From assembly GCA_022315425.1 (NCBI GenBank), contig JAIUPT010000041.1, forward strand, positions 868,001 through 932,000: 64,000 bases of DNA, written 5' to 3'. The translations under genes and the position numbers were made by a program. Source of the stretch: Pseudevernia furfuracea. Its lineage: Eukaryota > Ascomycota > Lecanoromycetes > Lecanorales > Parmeliaceae. Of this stretch, positions 46,501 through 57,360 are shown in pieces. The notes beneath the pieces are model-generated. The model was not told where the DNA came from, made no database searches, and saw only the letters and a list, made by a program, of their open reading frames with translations. Positions within the stretch are counted from its first letter, which is position 1. The number at the start of each line of letters is the position of its first letter.

Positions 46501-46760
46501 TTATCGCCAACATTAATTATTAGATCAAATATGATTGATGAAAAGATAGAGCGAATGTGACTCGTCACGATAACAGTAGAAGTATTGTTCGTCACTTCGA
46601 ACGATAAACACGCAATGATCACGTTCTGTCTATCAATTCGTCTCAGACGATAGTTGTTGATGTTATGGAAGTTCTGAGAGAGAGAATCATGACGTTCGTT
46701 CAGCATAATCATCGCTGCAGTCAGCTTCGTCGACAACGCACATATTTATCTCACGATATA
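43560..46760 (-). pseudogene. RIPed NLR: nucleoside phosphorylase, NB-ARC, TPR
   Basis: Reading minus from 46740: STKLTAAMIMLNERHDSL, DRQNVIIACLSFEV and LIINVGDKAPSVENDIRLSD. This is the PNP/UDP-phosphorylase effector domain, with GVGGG changed to NVGDK. At 45640-45370 comes PLFFVSFQRDYNFIDRKDIF and EGVRKSQIAIEYAYRFRQS, the NB-ARC entry and P-loop with Gly-to-Glu/Arg changes. TPRs lie at about 44160-43640 (MNRRALKKREKMLRVEHSDT and similar), ending FSKTLSSNHSTTR. The architecture is complete (about 3.2 kb), but it is non-coding now. Phosphorylase-type STAND proteins are predicted to act on nucleosides or nucleotides on activation. Confidence 0.75.
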
Positions 46761-47224
46761 ATCTTTATGCTTTATCTCTTTCACTCTTTCACGACGTATT
46801 ATATGAGCGCGTGAGATCGTTTTATTATCTAATTAATTTCTGAGATAATCGCTTTAAGTAGCGAATGATAGATCTCGAAAGCTTTCTGAGATCTTACTCT
46901 AATGAAGTCTCGACGTTGATAATTAAATAATAAAGAAGAATTTCATATTACTATTATAGATGAATGTTATTGTAACATTCTTTATGAAGACAGTCTGTTG
47001 AGATCTTATCGCTCGTAAGGCTAATGTTGCGCGTTTCTGTCTTGTTTGATGACACGGCTTATCAATTAGCCTCGTCAATATTCAACTAGTATTGATATGT
47101 CTTCGATGGCGATTATAAGTGGAAAATTAATGTTACTCAAATTACAATTTCAGTATGTTATAATCGTACGACTCAACACGAGCACTCTTATTCGCTAAGG
47201 GCAGAGAATCTATAAAAGTTAGTC
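46761..47224. other. RIPed spacer
   Basis: AT-rich; no feature. This is upstream of the phosphorylase NLR on the minus strand and may contain its lost promoter. Confidence 0.5.
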
Positions 47225-47600
47225 ATATTCTACTAAATCTTCTCTGTCATATGAGTCAAGACAATATCGTAATGATCGTCAATGAAAGTGAGATCGCTTA
47301 ATATATTCAGATCTTCTCAGAGATCACTCAAGTCTCGAGATGAGCTTCGCTCTCGGGCGAAAAGTTGAAGAATGTTATACTGAAGAGTGTCTGCATTCTC
47401 GTCAGCTGCTCGAGAATCTGACGCACGACTAAAATCTCTTTACAGAGACAAAGGTTGCCGATAGAAATGTCAGAGTTAGAATCGCTATCGTCTTCATTGC
47501 GACACTGTTACTTTATACGACTTCACTGATTCTAATTATAATCTTATTATCATGTTGCGCAATCGTGTTAAAAGTCTAATTCAAGTTAATATTAATCGAT
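47225..47600 (-). pseudogene. CorA-like transporter fragment, RIPed copy
   Basis: Matches 19431-19800 along its length, including the intron, with mostly C-to-T and G-to-A differences. Both copies lose similarity at nearly the same upstream point, so a fixed segment was duplicated. This copy lies between two phosphorylase-type NLR remnants. Confidence 0.7.
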
Positions 47601-49200
47601 AGAATCTTCTTTTCTTTAACGTATCAAGTCTATTTCATTACGCAATCTTACTTTATTAACTTTAAATCGAGCTCTTAAGCTTCGTATTATCTAAATTTGA
47701 AAGCGAAGATATTATCTAATGCGTCGCGAGACAATTCAGTCGATGTTAATGTACGATCGTCTCGTGTTCGAGAATCATTTATATTGGTTAAGAATATTAG
47801 TTATAGTATCTATCGCAACGTCAAGAGTTTCGAAGGAGTAAATCGTGTGTCGTATAAAGTTATAAAGTAATGAGAAGTTAGACCTCTGCTGCGTAGCGCT
47901 CAGTCGATTCTAAAAGTGATTGTTAATTGCTTTTCTCTTTTTAGTCGAATAGTTAAGTAATATTATCAACTCAGTTACTCTAATAATATCTCGAAGAGAT
48001 CAAATAGATTTATTAAAGAGCTTGATTATTTTATCAATAATTATTAAGTGTAGTGAATAAATATTCGATAACTTGAACATCGTCGAGGGCGATAGAAAGT
48101 GAGTTTGAAGACGATTATGTAGTGTCTGAGAAACGTCGAAGCAAAATATAATCTGTTCATCTGATAATGTTCACCTCGTAAAGAATCTCATTTCGTATCA
48201 TTTATAATCGTGCTGATTGACGTCTTCACTAGTCGCGATCTGCTTTATCAAAAATCGAAATCATATAACTATAATCTACTGTAAGCAAGAGTCTATGTGA
48301 ATTGAACGATGACTAGATCAATATTATAAACTTTGAGCTTTCGTTCTTCATCGTATATATCTTCACAGTCGAAGAACTCATTAAAATGCTAACAAGCATC
48401 GATTCAGAAATGATCTGAGATCATATATCGAGTGAATAGATTTTGTCGAAAGATATCAGATGATAAGAATGCTCTCGAAGCGGCAAATCTGTTAAAGATC
48501 ATCGAGGGCTTGTCGCCTTGTGTAAGAGCTATGCGGCTTATACGATATAGTTGTAATGATCTTCATATCTACGCAGTTCGTTAGCATATATTATGAATAT
48601 CATATCACGTTTCTTTCGACGGATCGTAGCAGTTCTTCTCTCGTCACTCTTCTGCAACGTCAGATTCCTTTCACTAAAAGAACTCAAAGTCTATACTTAA
48701 AGCGATAGCTGATCTCGCACCTTGTTCAAGAACATTAACGAAATATATAAGATATGATTCTCTTAATTCGCGCAGTCACTGAATAATCTGCTTAGTAGAT
48801 TATGAAGAAAGCTCGCGAGATTAAAGTAAGAGCTGAGTCTTTAGCGTCTCTCAACTTCGTTGTGATAAAAACGTCAAGAGGATTTGCGAGACGTGTTAGC
48901 TTCGTGAAGCACAGCTTTCTATATCATCAATTCGATAATATAATCTATCTGCAAAACCTTCTATATGTTTCAAAAGATCTAATCGTGATTTGTAAAGTCA
49001 AAGATGACGACCGTCTCATTTTATCCTTCTTCGTATTAAGGCTCCATGTTAACAAACGACGATCAATAGAGATTTGCAAGCTTGAGAAGCTACACGATCG
49101 ATCATCACCTTATCATCAGCGTCGCACCTCACGAGGATATATTAAAAGACCTGTCAAGGAATGCGTCGTCAGAACTACACGGTGGGATGAATCTATGCGA
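47601..49200 (+). pseudogene. RIPed coding remnant, unknown
   Basis: Frames are broken except 48802-49218 (138 codons), which has no domain that I recognise. Plus-sense protein-like stretches occur at 48330-48540 (VEELIKMLTSIDSEMI). It may be a gene upstream of, or an N-terminal extension to, the phosphorylase domain at 49.2 kb. Confidence 0.3.
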
Positions 49201-50120
49201 TACAGACGGAGTTCGTGATAGTCTGCGAGCTGCTAAACGAGAAGCACTCTTTACTATCAATTAATTCCTCTTACGACGACAACGTCTACATCCTCGATCG
49301 CATTGACGATTATCACATCGTTATCGCATATCTTTCGAAAGAGAGATACGATATCGTCTCCGTCGTCAGCGTGGCTAAAGACATGCTGCGCAGCTTCGAG
49401 TCTATTCGAATCGAATTGATGGTCGGTATCGGAGGAGGGACACCCAGCGGCAAGCATGATATCGAACTCGGGGATATCGTGGTCGGCTGTCCTATCAAGG
49501 AGGGTGGTGTGGTTCCCTACAACTTTGGCAAGGCGATTCAAGACCAGGAATTCGAGCGAACCCGTTCCTTGAACTCGTCATCAACGGTCCTCTTAACTGT
49601 GTTGACCAAGCTGAGCGTAGATCATGAGAGAAAGAGCAGTTATATCGCCGAGTCGATTCGATTAATGATAATCAAAAATCCAAGATTGCGAGGAAAACAT
49701 CAATATTCAGGCATAGAGCATGACAAGCTATACGAATCTAGTTATACTCATCGTTGAGGTGATTATAGGTGCGAGATCGATTGTGATAGTACATCTCCGT
49801 CGCTACTCCGACAATCGCGGCGTGAGCTTGACCCGAACGAGTCGATAATGCATTATGGTCTTATTGTATCAGCGAATAGACTGATGAAAGACGCAGTTGC
49901 TCGGGATCGGCTTATTAAAGAGCATGACGTTTTATGTTTTGAGATGGAAGCGGCAGGGCTTATGAATGATTTTCCATGCATTGTGATTCGAGGCATTTGC
50001 GATTACTCGGATTCACATAAAAACGATGCATGGCAAGGGTACGCGGCGGTCACGGCGGCGTCGTATGCCAAAGAACTGCTTGGGCACTGGACGACCTACG
50101 TGACTTACCGTACCCGGTAA
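49200..50120 (+). pseudogene. Nucleoside phosphorylase (PNP/UDP) domain of an NLR, nearly intact
   Basis: The open frame 49215-49757, then one TGA at 49756, then the same frame to 50120. Motifs: IVCELLNEKHSLLS, LMVGIGGGTPSGKHDIELGD (phosphate-binding Gly loop), IVVGCPIKEGGVVPYNFGKA, SIMHYGLIVSANRLMKDAVA, CFEMEAAGLMNDFPCIVIRG (nucleoside-binding EMEAAG), and CDYSDSHKNDAWQGYAAVTA. The whole 300-residue catalytic domain is present with a single stop and a rough 5' end. No NB-ARC follows after 50120. It is less damaged than its minus-strand relative at 46.7 kb; the 5' flank is RIPed and the 3' end is clean. Confidence 0.8.
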
Positions 50121-51582
50121 GGCGGCAGCGCTAGTATTCAATTGGGTCAAGCGCCATTGGACGGAATATCAAGAGGATTATTTAAAGCCCTTCACATCCC
50201 TCGCTGTTTTTCCTTCACATCCACTCTTGAATCTTACTGCAATTCTCTTCTCGGACTCTCTCTTCTTCTTTGGACCCCACGCTACATGCACCCTGTCTGC
50301 CGCCGGCCTTGCTCATGGATCGAGATTTGGGCCAGAGATCGGGCTTTCCAATGGCCCACGACTTCTGCAGCCAGCGGCATGTTGAGCTGCTGCACTGCGC
50401 CTCCAGCACGAGACCAATCCAAAACGCCGATGTCGCCGAATAATGCACTGCCCCCCTCATCTGCTGATCCATGGCTCGGTGATTATCCAAGAACGGCTGC
50501 ATTCGTCGTGGACGAAACCCCACTTTTGCTCGAGATTGGATGCCAGCTGTGACTCAAGCGCAAGCTAGATTAACGGCAACATTGATCTACTGCACTGCGC
50601 CTCCACCAGCTGACGTGTTATGCAACACGGCCGGAGTTGCTGTCTCAAAACGGCTCTGCTTGCGACGAATGCCTTGTTCTTCACCATCAACTGTTCAATC
50701 GGCTCGTTTGAAGCCTTTCTACGCGCTGTTATCACAAAATAGTATGTGTTGATTGCCGTGAGCACCGCTGTGACAGTGTTCTCCATGAATAACAAGGAAA
50801 CAGATTGTCATTCCCAGTTTTTTTGGAGCTAGCATCCTCAGCTCCCGACCAAGCGATCCTATCGTCCGCTGAAACCTGGACGCAAGCGAGCGTCGCAATC
50901 ACATCTACATACTTCCGAGTCATAAAGGTTCTGAGATTGAGGTTCTTTTTTGATCTGGTTGGGAAAGGAAATCTTTGAAGAAGAGTACGGACTCGCGCGC
51001 TTGGCTATTCGGGAACGTTTGGGGAGTCGAGGCGATGCAAAAATACCTACACTGGAATTGGGGATGCTACTCTTGGAGATGCTACTCAAACGAAAGCTGG
51101 ATTGGTGCGACTTTCTAGAGCGGGAGGGGGATATATTTAGCTCTATCAACGAATGAACTCGAAAAGAGGGAGATCTAGACTCAAGAGTCTGTTGATCAGC
51201 ACATAGACATAGGCAGCAGCAGCCTGCGGCGAGTCTACCTAGGCACATCGTGTGACTGTGCTCATGGTTGGCGCTGGTTGGGTTGAAAACAATGAGCTAA
51301 TGTGGCTGCTAATGCGCCGCCATTGATGAGCCAATCTCTTCCGCAGTGTCCTCAAAGCCTCGATCGACGATTGCCCTTCAGTCAGCTCCTGGGTTCTAGC
51401 TCACGGACTCGGCAACCCCACGCAAGTCTCGAGCAACATCTATAAGCGAATCTGGGATGTGACGGCACAAGAGCTCTAGGAAGCATGATTAACCGGCGGC
51501 GGCGAACATATAAACCCCTCGGTTTGCCCCATCTTTCCACGTTCAAACCCACCATCCTCCCTACACACTCAAACTCGCCGCT
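50121..51582. other. Intergenic, no gene recognised
   Basis: Normal GC content. Open frames at 50142-50552 (+), 50215-50523 (-), 50859-51248 (-) and 50950-51156 (+) overlap one another and none has a domain. The 50950-51156 plus frame is helical and charged but isolated. Confidence 0.45.
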
Positions 51583-51843
51583 ATGACGGACCGGGTGCTT
51601 TGTACCATGTTTCCTGCTCTACAGGGCTCTTTAGCGCAACGCCCGATCTGTCAAACGATCGTACCAGCCCGAGTCATCAATCTTGGCGCCATTCGCTTCG
51701 TTCCCTGCAACGAAATTGACCCGATGACTGTAGCTCCAGCAAAAAAGATTCATTGTCGAATCTATCTTTTTCCACAGGATCCTCCAGCGCCCATCCCAAG
51801 TCGTGGAGCGTCCGTATCAGCCTTTCTTATCAGGTTCGGCTAA
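51583..51843 (+). CDS. Small hypothetical protein
   Basis: 86 codons, MTDRVLCTMFPALQG start, no known domain. It is preceded by TATAAA-like ATATAAACCCC at about 51509-51519 and a CCATC...ACACACTCAAAC leader that looks like a real fungal promoter/5' UTR. Its stop TAA is formed by the TA plus first base of the adjacent transposon terminus, so the original gene may have been longer. Confidence 0.35.
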   Translation: MTDRVLCTMFPALQGSLAQRPICQTIVPARVINLGAIRFVPCNEIDPMTVAPAKKIHCRIYLFPQDPPAPIPSRGASVSAFLIRFG

Positions 51844-51882
51844 CGTCCCTCCACGGGTGGCGGAAAACCCACCGTGCCGGAA
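51843..51882 (+). repeat. Left pogo-like terminal inverted repeat
   Basis: 40 bp starting ACGTCCCTCC and ending GTGCCGGAA, preceded by TA (51841-51842). It matches the reverse complement of 57361-57400 at 38 of 40 positions and is similar to 61880-61919. TA on the outside fits a Tc1/mariner-superfamily target site. Confidence 0.7.
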
Positions 51883-52535
51883 AATGTGAGTGGTACTTCA
51901 ACTTCAAACGACTCTATCTCTGCGCACATGTCAAACTTTACTTGAATTATGTATAAACTGTGTGCTATGGCTACTCATGAACATTTAAGACTTTTCCAAT
52001 CTAAAAATTATATTCGCATCGTCGCCTTTTCGCTTGTTGCGCTCAGGGTCTTCTCTCATCGTGAAATAATCTCCATTGCTTATAGCACCGTCATTAAGAC
52101 TTTACTACTTACAGCACACATAAAAGGGTATTGTTCGAGCCTTAGATTCTGGCTACAAGTATCGGATGTCATCATTAGCTTTGCGGCTGCTGTTGCGCGC
52201 AATTTTATACCAGGTCAGCACCCAGGTCGGTACATCCGATCAGGGCAACTGCCGATCCTGGCTAGTGCAGAACGACCATGTATGGCCTTTGTAAGTATTA
52301 CCGTGTAATTTATCTTACTTGTATCGTCAGAAGCCAAGCATGTGGCTGTCAGGTCTGGTGGCTGTGCATACGCTCAGCCAATGAGAAGAAGACACGCTCA
52401 TGAGCCACAATGATGACCGTAAATGCTCTCTAGCTATGAAATGCCATTGTGATTCAAGCACCTCGTATAAACTCCCTGACGAAGTTTCCATCTAAGTCGA
52501 AAAAGCTATTTGAGGTTCGCTATGATTAACAGACA
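51883..52535. other. Interior between left terminus and NLR start
   Basis: No gene recognised. A 119-codon frame (51949-52308) has no domain. It should contain the NLR promoter; CTCGTATAAACTCC at about 52462-52475 is a TATA-like candidate. Confidence 0.4.
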
Positions 52536-55500
52536 TTGGTAAATATGAGCGGAAACCCCACTCCGTTTGTAAGGACTAGCCACCGACAACGACTTCTTGC
52601 CCACCTTCCTTTTAGGAGTCGTGCTTCATCGCCATCATCGTCCCCAGTGTCTCAGCCAAACCAGACTGTCGCGTCTTCAACAGCACAGATACAAAATTCA
52701 TCGTCCACTCAGGCCATATCCTCAGGCACAGCACCAGCCGAGCCGGTCTTAAACGGATTGTTGACCGCTGGCACTGCCCCCTCAACACAGCCGCAGGCGG
52801 CCTCTACTTCCTTTTCGAACCCAAATCTCCTTCGTGACGTGCTCGAACGACTTTCAGATGATGATCGAGCAACCCTTTCAGATTTCGTATGCCATAACGC
52901 CAGCGACATCAATTTGGCGCTTGAACAAGCCTTGACCGCGGCGAAGGAAAAGCAACGATGCTGCATCGAAAAGAGGTGGACGATGACATCTATGGGGCGA
53001 ACCGTCGTTGTGAAAGAGGAGGCTGACAAGGTAATCGGCTGGCTGAACCGATTCAAGGCAGTTGGAGATATCGTGGCCAACGTTGATCCCATGCATGTGG
53101 GCTTGCCGTGGGCTGGCATTCGCCTACTGCTCGAGGTAAAAGCCCGCGCTTCTAAATGAATTAATTACCCAGAGATCTAAAGCTTCGATTGACAGGCTGC
53201 CGTATCTGAGGCGAATCAGATGACTTCGCTGCTCGTCGGATGCGAGATTGCCCTGTACATGGCGAACAGACTCAAGGCGTACATTGAGTTTCTCCATCAG
53301 CTGCCAACAACCCTGACCCGAAGCAACTTTCAGACGGCCGTAATAGAGCTGTATGCGCATATCCTTGAATTCCTGGCTTACGCCATTCGGATCTATCAGA
53401 CTTCAACATCTCATCGTGCGCTTTGTGCCTTCTGGACAAATGGCGATATAGTAGATTTTGAAAAAACGTGCAACGAACTCGGAGCTAGGGTCGAGATCGA
53501 GGCGAGCAACTGCGACCGCACACTTGATGCTCAAGACCGAGAGTGGATCGGAAAGCTGAAACAAGATCTACAGAGAGTGCTCGAAGAGCTCAAGCAGTCT
53601 CATCAGCTTCAAGAATCGCTAGATCGGCTTGAGATTAAGATTGACTTGGACAAGTTGCCGTTTGCGAAAGGAGCAATGTACAACTCCTACGGAAACGATC
53701 ATATCACCTGCCATCCTGCCACCCGAGTCGACTTGCTCCATGAAATTTACGATTGGGCTCAAGACCCTCACAGTAAGAGCATCTTCTGGTTGAGCGGCTG
53801 GGCGGGCATCGGCAAATCGACGATTTCTCGAACTGTGGCTGAGTGGGCAGCCGGTCAAGGTGGCCTTGGTGGTGTCGATCTTGGTGCCAGCTTCTTTTTT
53901 AAACGCGGTGAAGGTGATCGAGGTTCGGCATCACGATTCTTTCCCACTATAACGCGTGAACTTGTGTTGAAGATACCAGGGCTTGATGCTTTGGTCGCAA
54001 AGGTGGCTACCCAGGATTCATCCATCTTTGATAGAGCGTTGGGTGAACAATTTGACAAGTTGATTTATCAACCATTACGCCAAGTAAAGCTCACTGCGAA
54101 TGGGCCTTCTACCTTTATCGTGGTCGTTGATGCCTTGGACGAGTGTGAGAAAGAACGGGACGTGAAAGTAATCATCGATTTATGGTCTCGATTAGCCGAT
54201 CTTATCACTGTTCGTCTCAAACTGCTCCTCACAAGCCGGCCCGAATTGCCTATTCAACTAGGACTCAAAAGCATATCTACAGACGTTCATCAGGATATAG
54301 TTCTCCAGGATGCAGTCCCTCAAACAACGATACAGCATGACATCTTGATTTTTCTGAAAGATGCATTTGAGAAGATTCGCAATTGCTACAACTTGAACCC
54401 CTTGTCAGGAACACCCTTAGATCGAGACTGGCCCGGTGATAAAACACTTCAAGCGCTGGTCGATATGGCTATCCCTTTGTTTATCGTCGCGGCGACCGTA
54501 TATCGTTTCGTTGATGACTCTGACGAGGACCCTCGAGAACGATTAGAGACGATTTTGCAATTCCCAAGCATTGGGAAACTAGAACAGATGGCACATACCT
54601 ATTTGCCCGTTCTAACCCAATTGTCAGCACGATTGAATAACTCACATAGTAAAGATAGGTTGTATCAAGAGTTCCGCATGATCGTCGGATCTATCGTCTC
54701 ACTTGCTGAACCACTTTCCATGCAGTCCTTGGCGGTCCTTCTGAATATTTCTTCAGACAGGATTGCACTCCGTCTCCGACCGTTACATTCTGTGCTGCGG
54801 ATTCCCACTGATTCAGACACACCAATTCGAACCCTTCACCTATCATTTAGTGAGTTTCTGTTAAGTGAACAGCTTCAACTGGAACCGTTTGGAGTCAATG
54901 GTCAAGCTACACATCGCATGCTGCTCTTAAAATGCCTGCAATTGCTGTCTGGGCTTGGAGGCCTGCAAGAGAATTTGTGTAAGCTCGAGTATCCTGGTAA
55001 GCCACGACGAGAGATCGATCAAACCACGATCAATAATCGCCTTTCGTCTGCATTTCAGTATGCATGTCGGTATTGGATTCAGCATGTTAAACATGGCAAG
55101 ATCGAGATTCATGATCAAGACGACGTGCATATTTTCTTACAGAAGCACTTCCTTCATTGGCTTGAAGCTATGAGTTTGATAAATAGACTCGCCGAAGTCA
55201 TCGAACAAATACGCGTGTTGCAATCACTCGTGTCAGTAAGTGAACATCGAACAGGAACCTTGCGAGTAAGAACTGAATTCTGACATATCTTGCGGTAGTT
55301 AGATAATTCATCTAATCTGTCAGACTTCATCAAGGACGCGCAACGAATTGTCTTAGCTAACCGACATTTTGTTGATCTTGCACCGCTTCAGATTTATTCG
55401 TCAGCGATGGTTTTCGCACCACAAACCAGCGTAGTAAGAAAAGTCTGCGGTCAAGTTCCATCATGGATACGGAGATGCCCGATTACTCCACCAATGTGGA

Positions 55501-56567
55501 GTCTGGAGCTACAGAAGCTCGAGGGACACACTGATGGGGTCAGAGCAGTGGCATTCTCGCAGGACGGCTCGTTGCTCGCCTCAGCATCATATGATCGGAC
55601 CGTCAGACTATGGAACCCAGCCACGGGCCAAGAAATACAGAAGCTCGAGGAACACACTAGTTGGGTCAATGCAGTGGCATTCTCGCAGGACGGCTCGTTG
55701 CTCGCCTCAGCATCATATGATCGGACTGTCAGACTATGGAACCCAGCCACGGGCCAAGAAGTGCAGAAGCTCGAGGAACACACTAGTTGGGTCAATGCAG
55801 TGGCATTCTCGCAGGACGGCTCGTTGCTCGCTTCAGCATCAGATGATCAGACCGTCAGACTATGGAACCCAGCCACGGGCCAAGAAGTGCAGAAGCTCGA
55901 GGGACACACTAGTGAGGTCAGAGCAGTGGTATTCTCGCAGGACGGCTCGTTGCTCGCCTCAGCATCAGATGATCGAACTGTCAGACTATGGAACCCAGCC
56001 ACGGACCAAGAAATACAGAAGCTCGAGGGACACACTAGTGAGGTCAGAGCAGTGGTATTCTCGCAGGACGGCTCGTTGCTCGCCTCAGCATCAGATGATC
56101 GAACTGTCAGACTATGGAACCCAGCCACGGACCAAGAAATACAGAAGCTCGAGGGACACACTAGTTGGGTCAATGCAGTGGCATTCTCGCAAGACGGCTC
56201 GTTGTTCGCTTCAGCATCAAATGATAGGACTGTCAGACTATGGAACCCAGCCACGGGCCAAGAAATACAGAAGCTCGGAAACGTAGGATATAATATGAGG
56301 CTTTTTTTTACGATTGATAATAAAGCGCTATTCTTTGATCATGGAAGTATGCTTATTGGAAAAGAGTCTTCTTTTGTTTCAGTTTCTAAACTCTTCACGA
56401 ATCAAACATTAGTAATAAAAGGCAATTGGATTCGACAAGATAATTATGACATCCTTTGGCTCCCACAGGAGTATCGGCAAAGTTGTTCAACTTTTCATAA
56501 CAATACTTTCGCGTTTGGTTTGCACTCTGGTCGAGTCAGCTTTTTGAAATTCGATCTTTCTTCTTAA
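52536..56567 (+). CDS. Intact NLR: NWD NACHT N-terminal domain, NACHT, WD40
   Basis: Exons 52536-53135, 53196-55235 and 55299-56567 join in frame (GTAAAA..GACAG and GTAAGT..GGTAG introns, 60 and 63 bp), giving about 1302 residues. Residues 1-95 are Ser/Pro/Ala-rich and disordered. About 95-350 match the NWD NACHT-NTPase N-terminal domain (VDPMHVGLPWAGIRLLLE, AANQM-type joint). NACHT follows: Walker A GWAGIGKST at about 401, Walker B FIVVVDALDECE at about 507, then LLLTSRPELPI. Six WD40 repeats span about 953-1204, with a degenerate seventh blade ending GRVSFLKFDLSS. By family it is a cytosolic STAND sensor of the HET-E/HNWD type. There is no HET, Sir2 or TIR effector at the N-terminus, so the output is unknown. 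The second codon-10 ATG (52545 or so) is an alternative start. Confidence 0.9.
55515..56270 (+). repeat. Six near-identical 126-bp WD40 repeats
   Basis: Repeat starts (AAG CTC) at 55515, 55641, 55767, 55893, 56019 and 56145. Repeats 4 and 5 are identical over all 126 bp. Differences fall at a few codons: the pair after HT (DG, SW, SW, SE, SE, SW), R/N in V(R/N)AV, A/V before FSQDG, and S(Y/Y/D/D/D/N)D(R/R/Q/R/R/R). High identity with clustered replacements is the hallmark of concerted, diversifying WD40 sensors in fungal incompatibility genes. Confidence 0.9.
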
Positions 56568-57360
56568 TTAGTTTATCCTATAATGAAATCGAATCATATA
56601 CATGATTGTTATAGATTACACGCTTTGATCACTTGATGAACGTTCGTAATATTGTTGACTTTAGGCCATTTTGCTTTATGAACTGTCATTTGTGTGCATG
56701 ATAATGAAGCGTAGTCAGAGGGACACCGCTCCTTTCGGAAAGGATAGCCCAAGTTCTAGACACACCTGAAGGGAGACATTGCGCCAGTACCTGACTGACT
56801 TGGTCCATATGCGCGATTGTTATGACGGATAGGGTACAAGAGACGGCTAGCGACAATAATAACAGCGGGGCACGCCTGGCCGCCCGGAATAGATTTAACA
56901 CGTTACTATTCATAGATGTTTCTAGAAAGTCACACTTCGAGTCATTTGGGTCTAGCGTGTAATACAATTTCATTAGCTGATTATTTGATACCGTACCTAC
57001 GGAAGCCGCTAAACTTTTATAAAAAACAAGCTGCAAACCCTTCGCGCATATGAGTCCGGAGCGTCTACTTCCAGAGGTCAAATATCTTTAAAGGCTGAAA
57101 ATTTCTTCTGCTATGTTAGGACTATTAATGCAGTCGTCCGAAACTTCAAACTTTGTAGACAGTTATAGTAAAGTAGGGGTATAAAGCAAATGCAGTTTTA
57201 CGTGCTCTGAATGAAACGATCGACAGCACGATTGAAGCGATGTAATTTTTTACTTGGACAGTCGCTCTCAAAAGAAAAAAGTCTAAAGAATAGAACCACA
57301 ATTTTCATGATGTGGTTCAACTCCGATCACAAGGTCTGAGATGTCTGAAGAACAAATTCA
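56568..57360 (-). pseudogene. Pogo-like transposase 5' fragment and transposon end
   Basis: On the minus strand, 56814 to 56690 encodes MDQVSQVLAQCLPSGVSRTW and LSERSGVPLTTLHYHAHK. It matches the 62473-62613 frame (MDRVSQVLAKGLPPDVARNW, RSGVPFSTIHYRAHRRQSIE). This is the helix-turn-helix start of pogo/Fot-type DDE transposases. The stretch from 56815 to 57360 is the non-coding subterminal region and matches 61920-62470. The transposase is truncated after about 42 codons, close to the NLR stop codon at 56567. Confidence 0.7.

Noticed and set aside
50859..51248. 129-codon minus open frame
   Set aside because: Ser/Arg-rich, no domain, overlaps an equally plausible plus frame; neither is supported.
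55534..56286. 250-codon open frame on the plus strand, and minus frames 55451-55795 and 55847-56254
   Set aside because: They are out-of-frame and antisense shadows of the near-identical WD40 repeats; repetition keeps them open.
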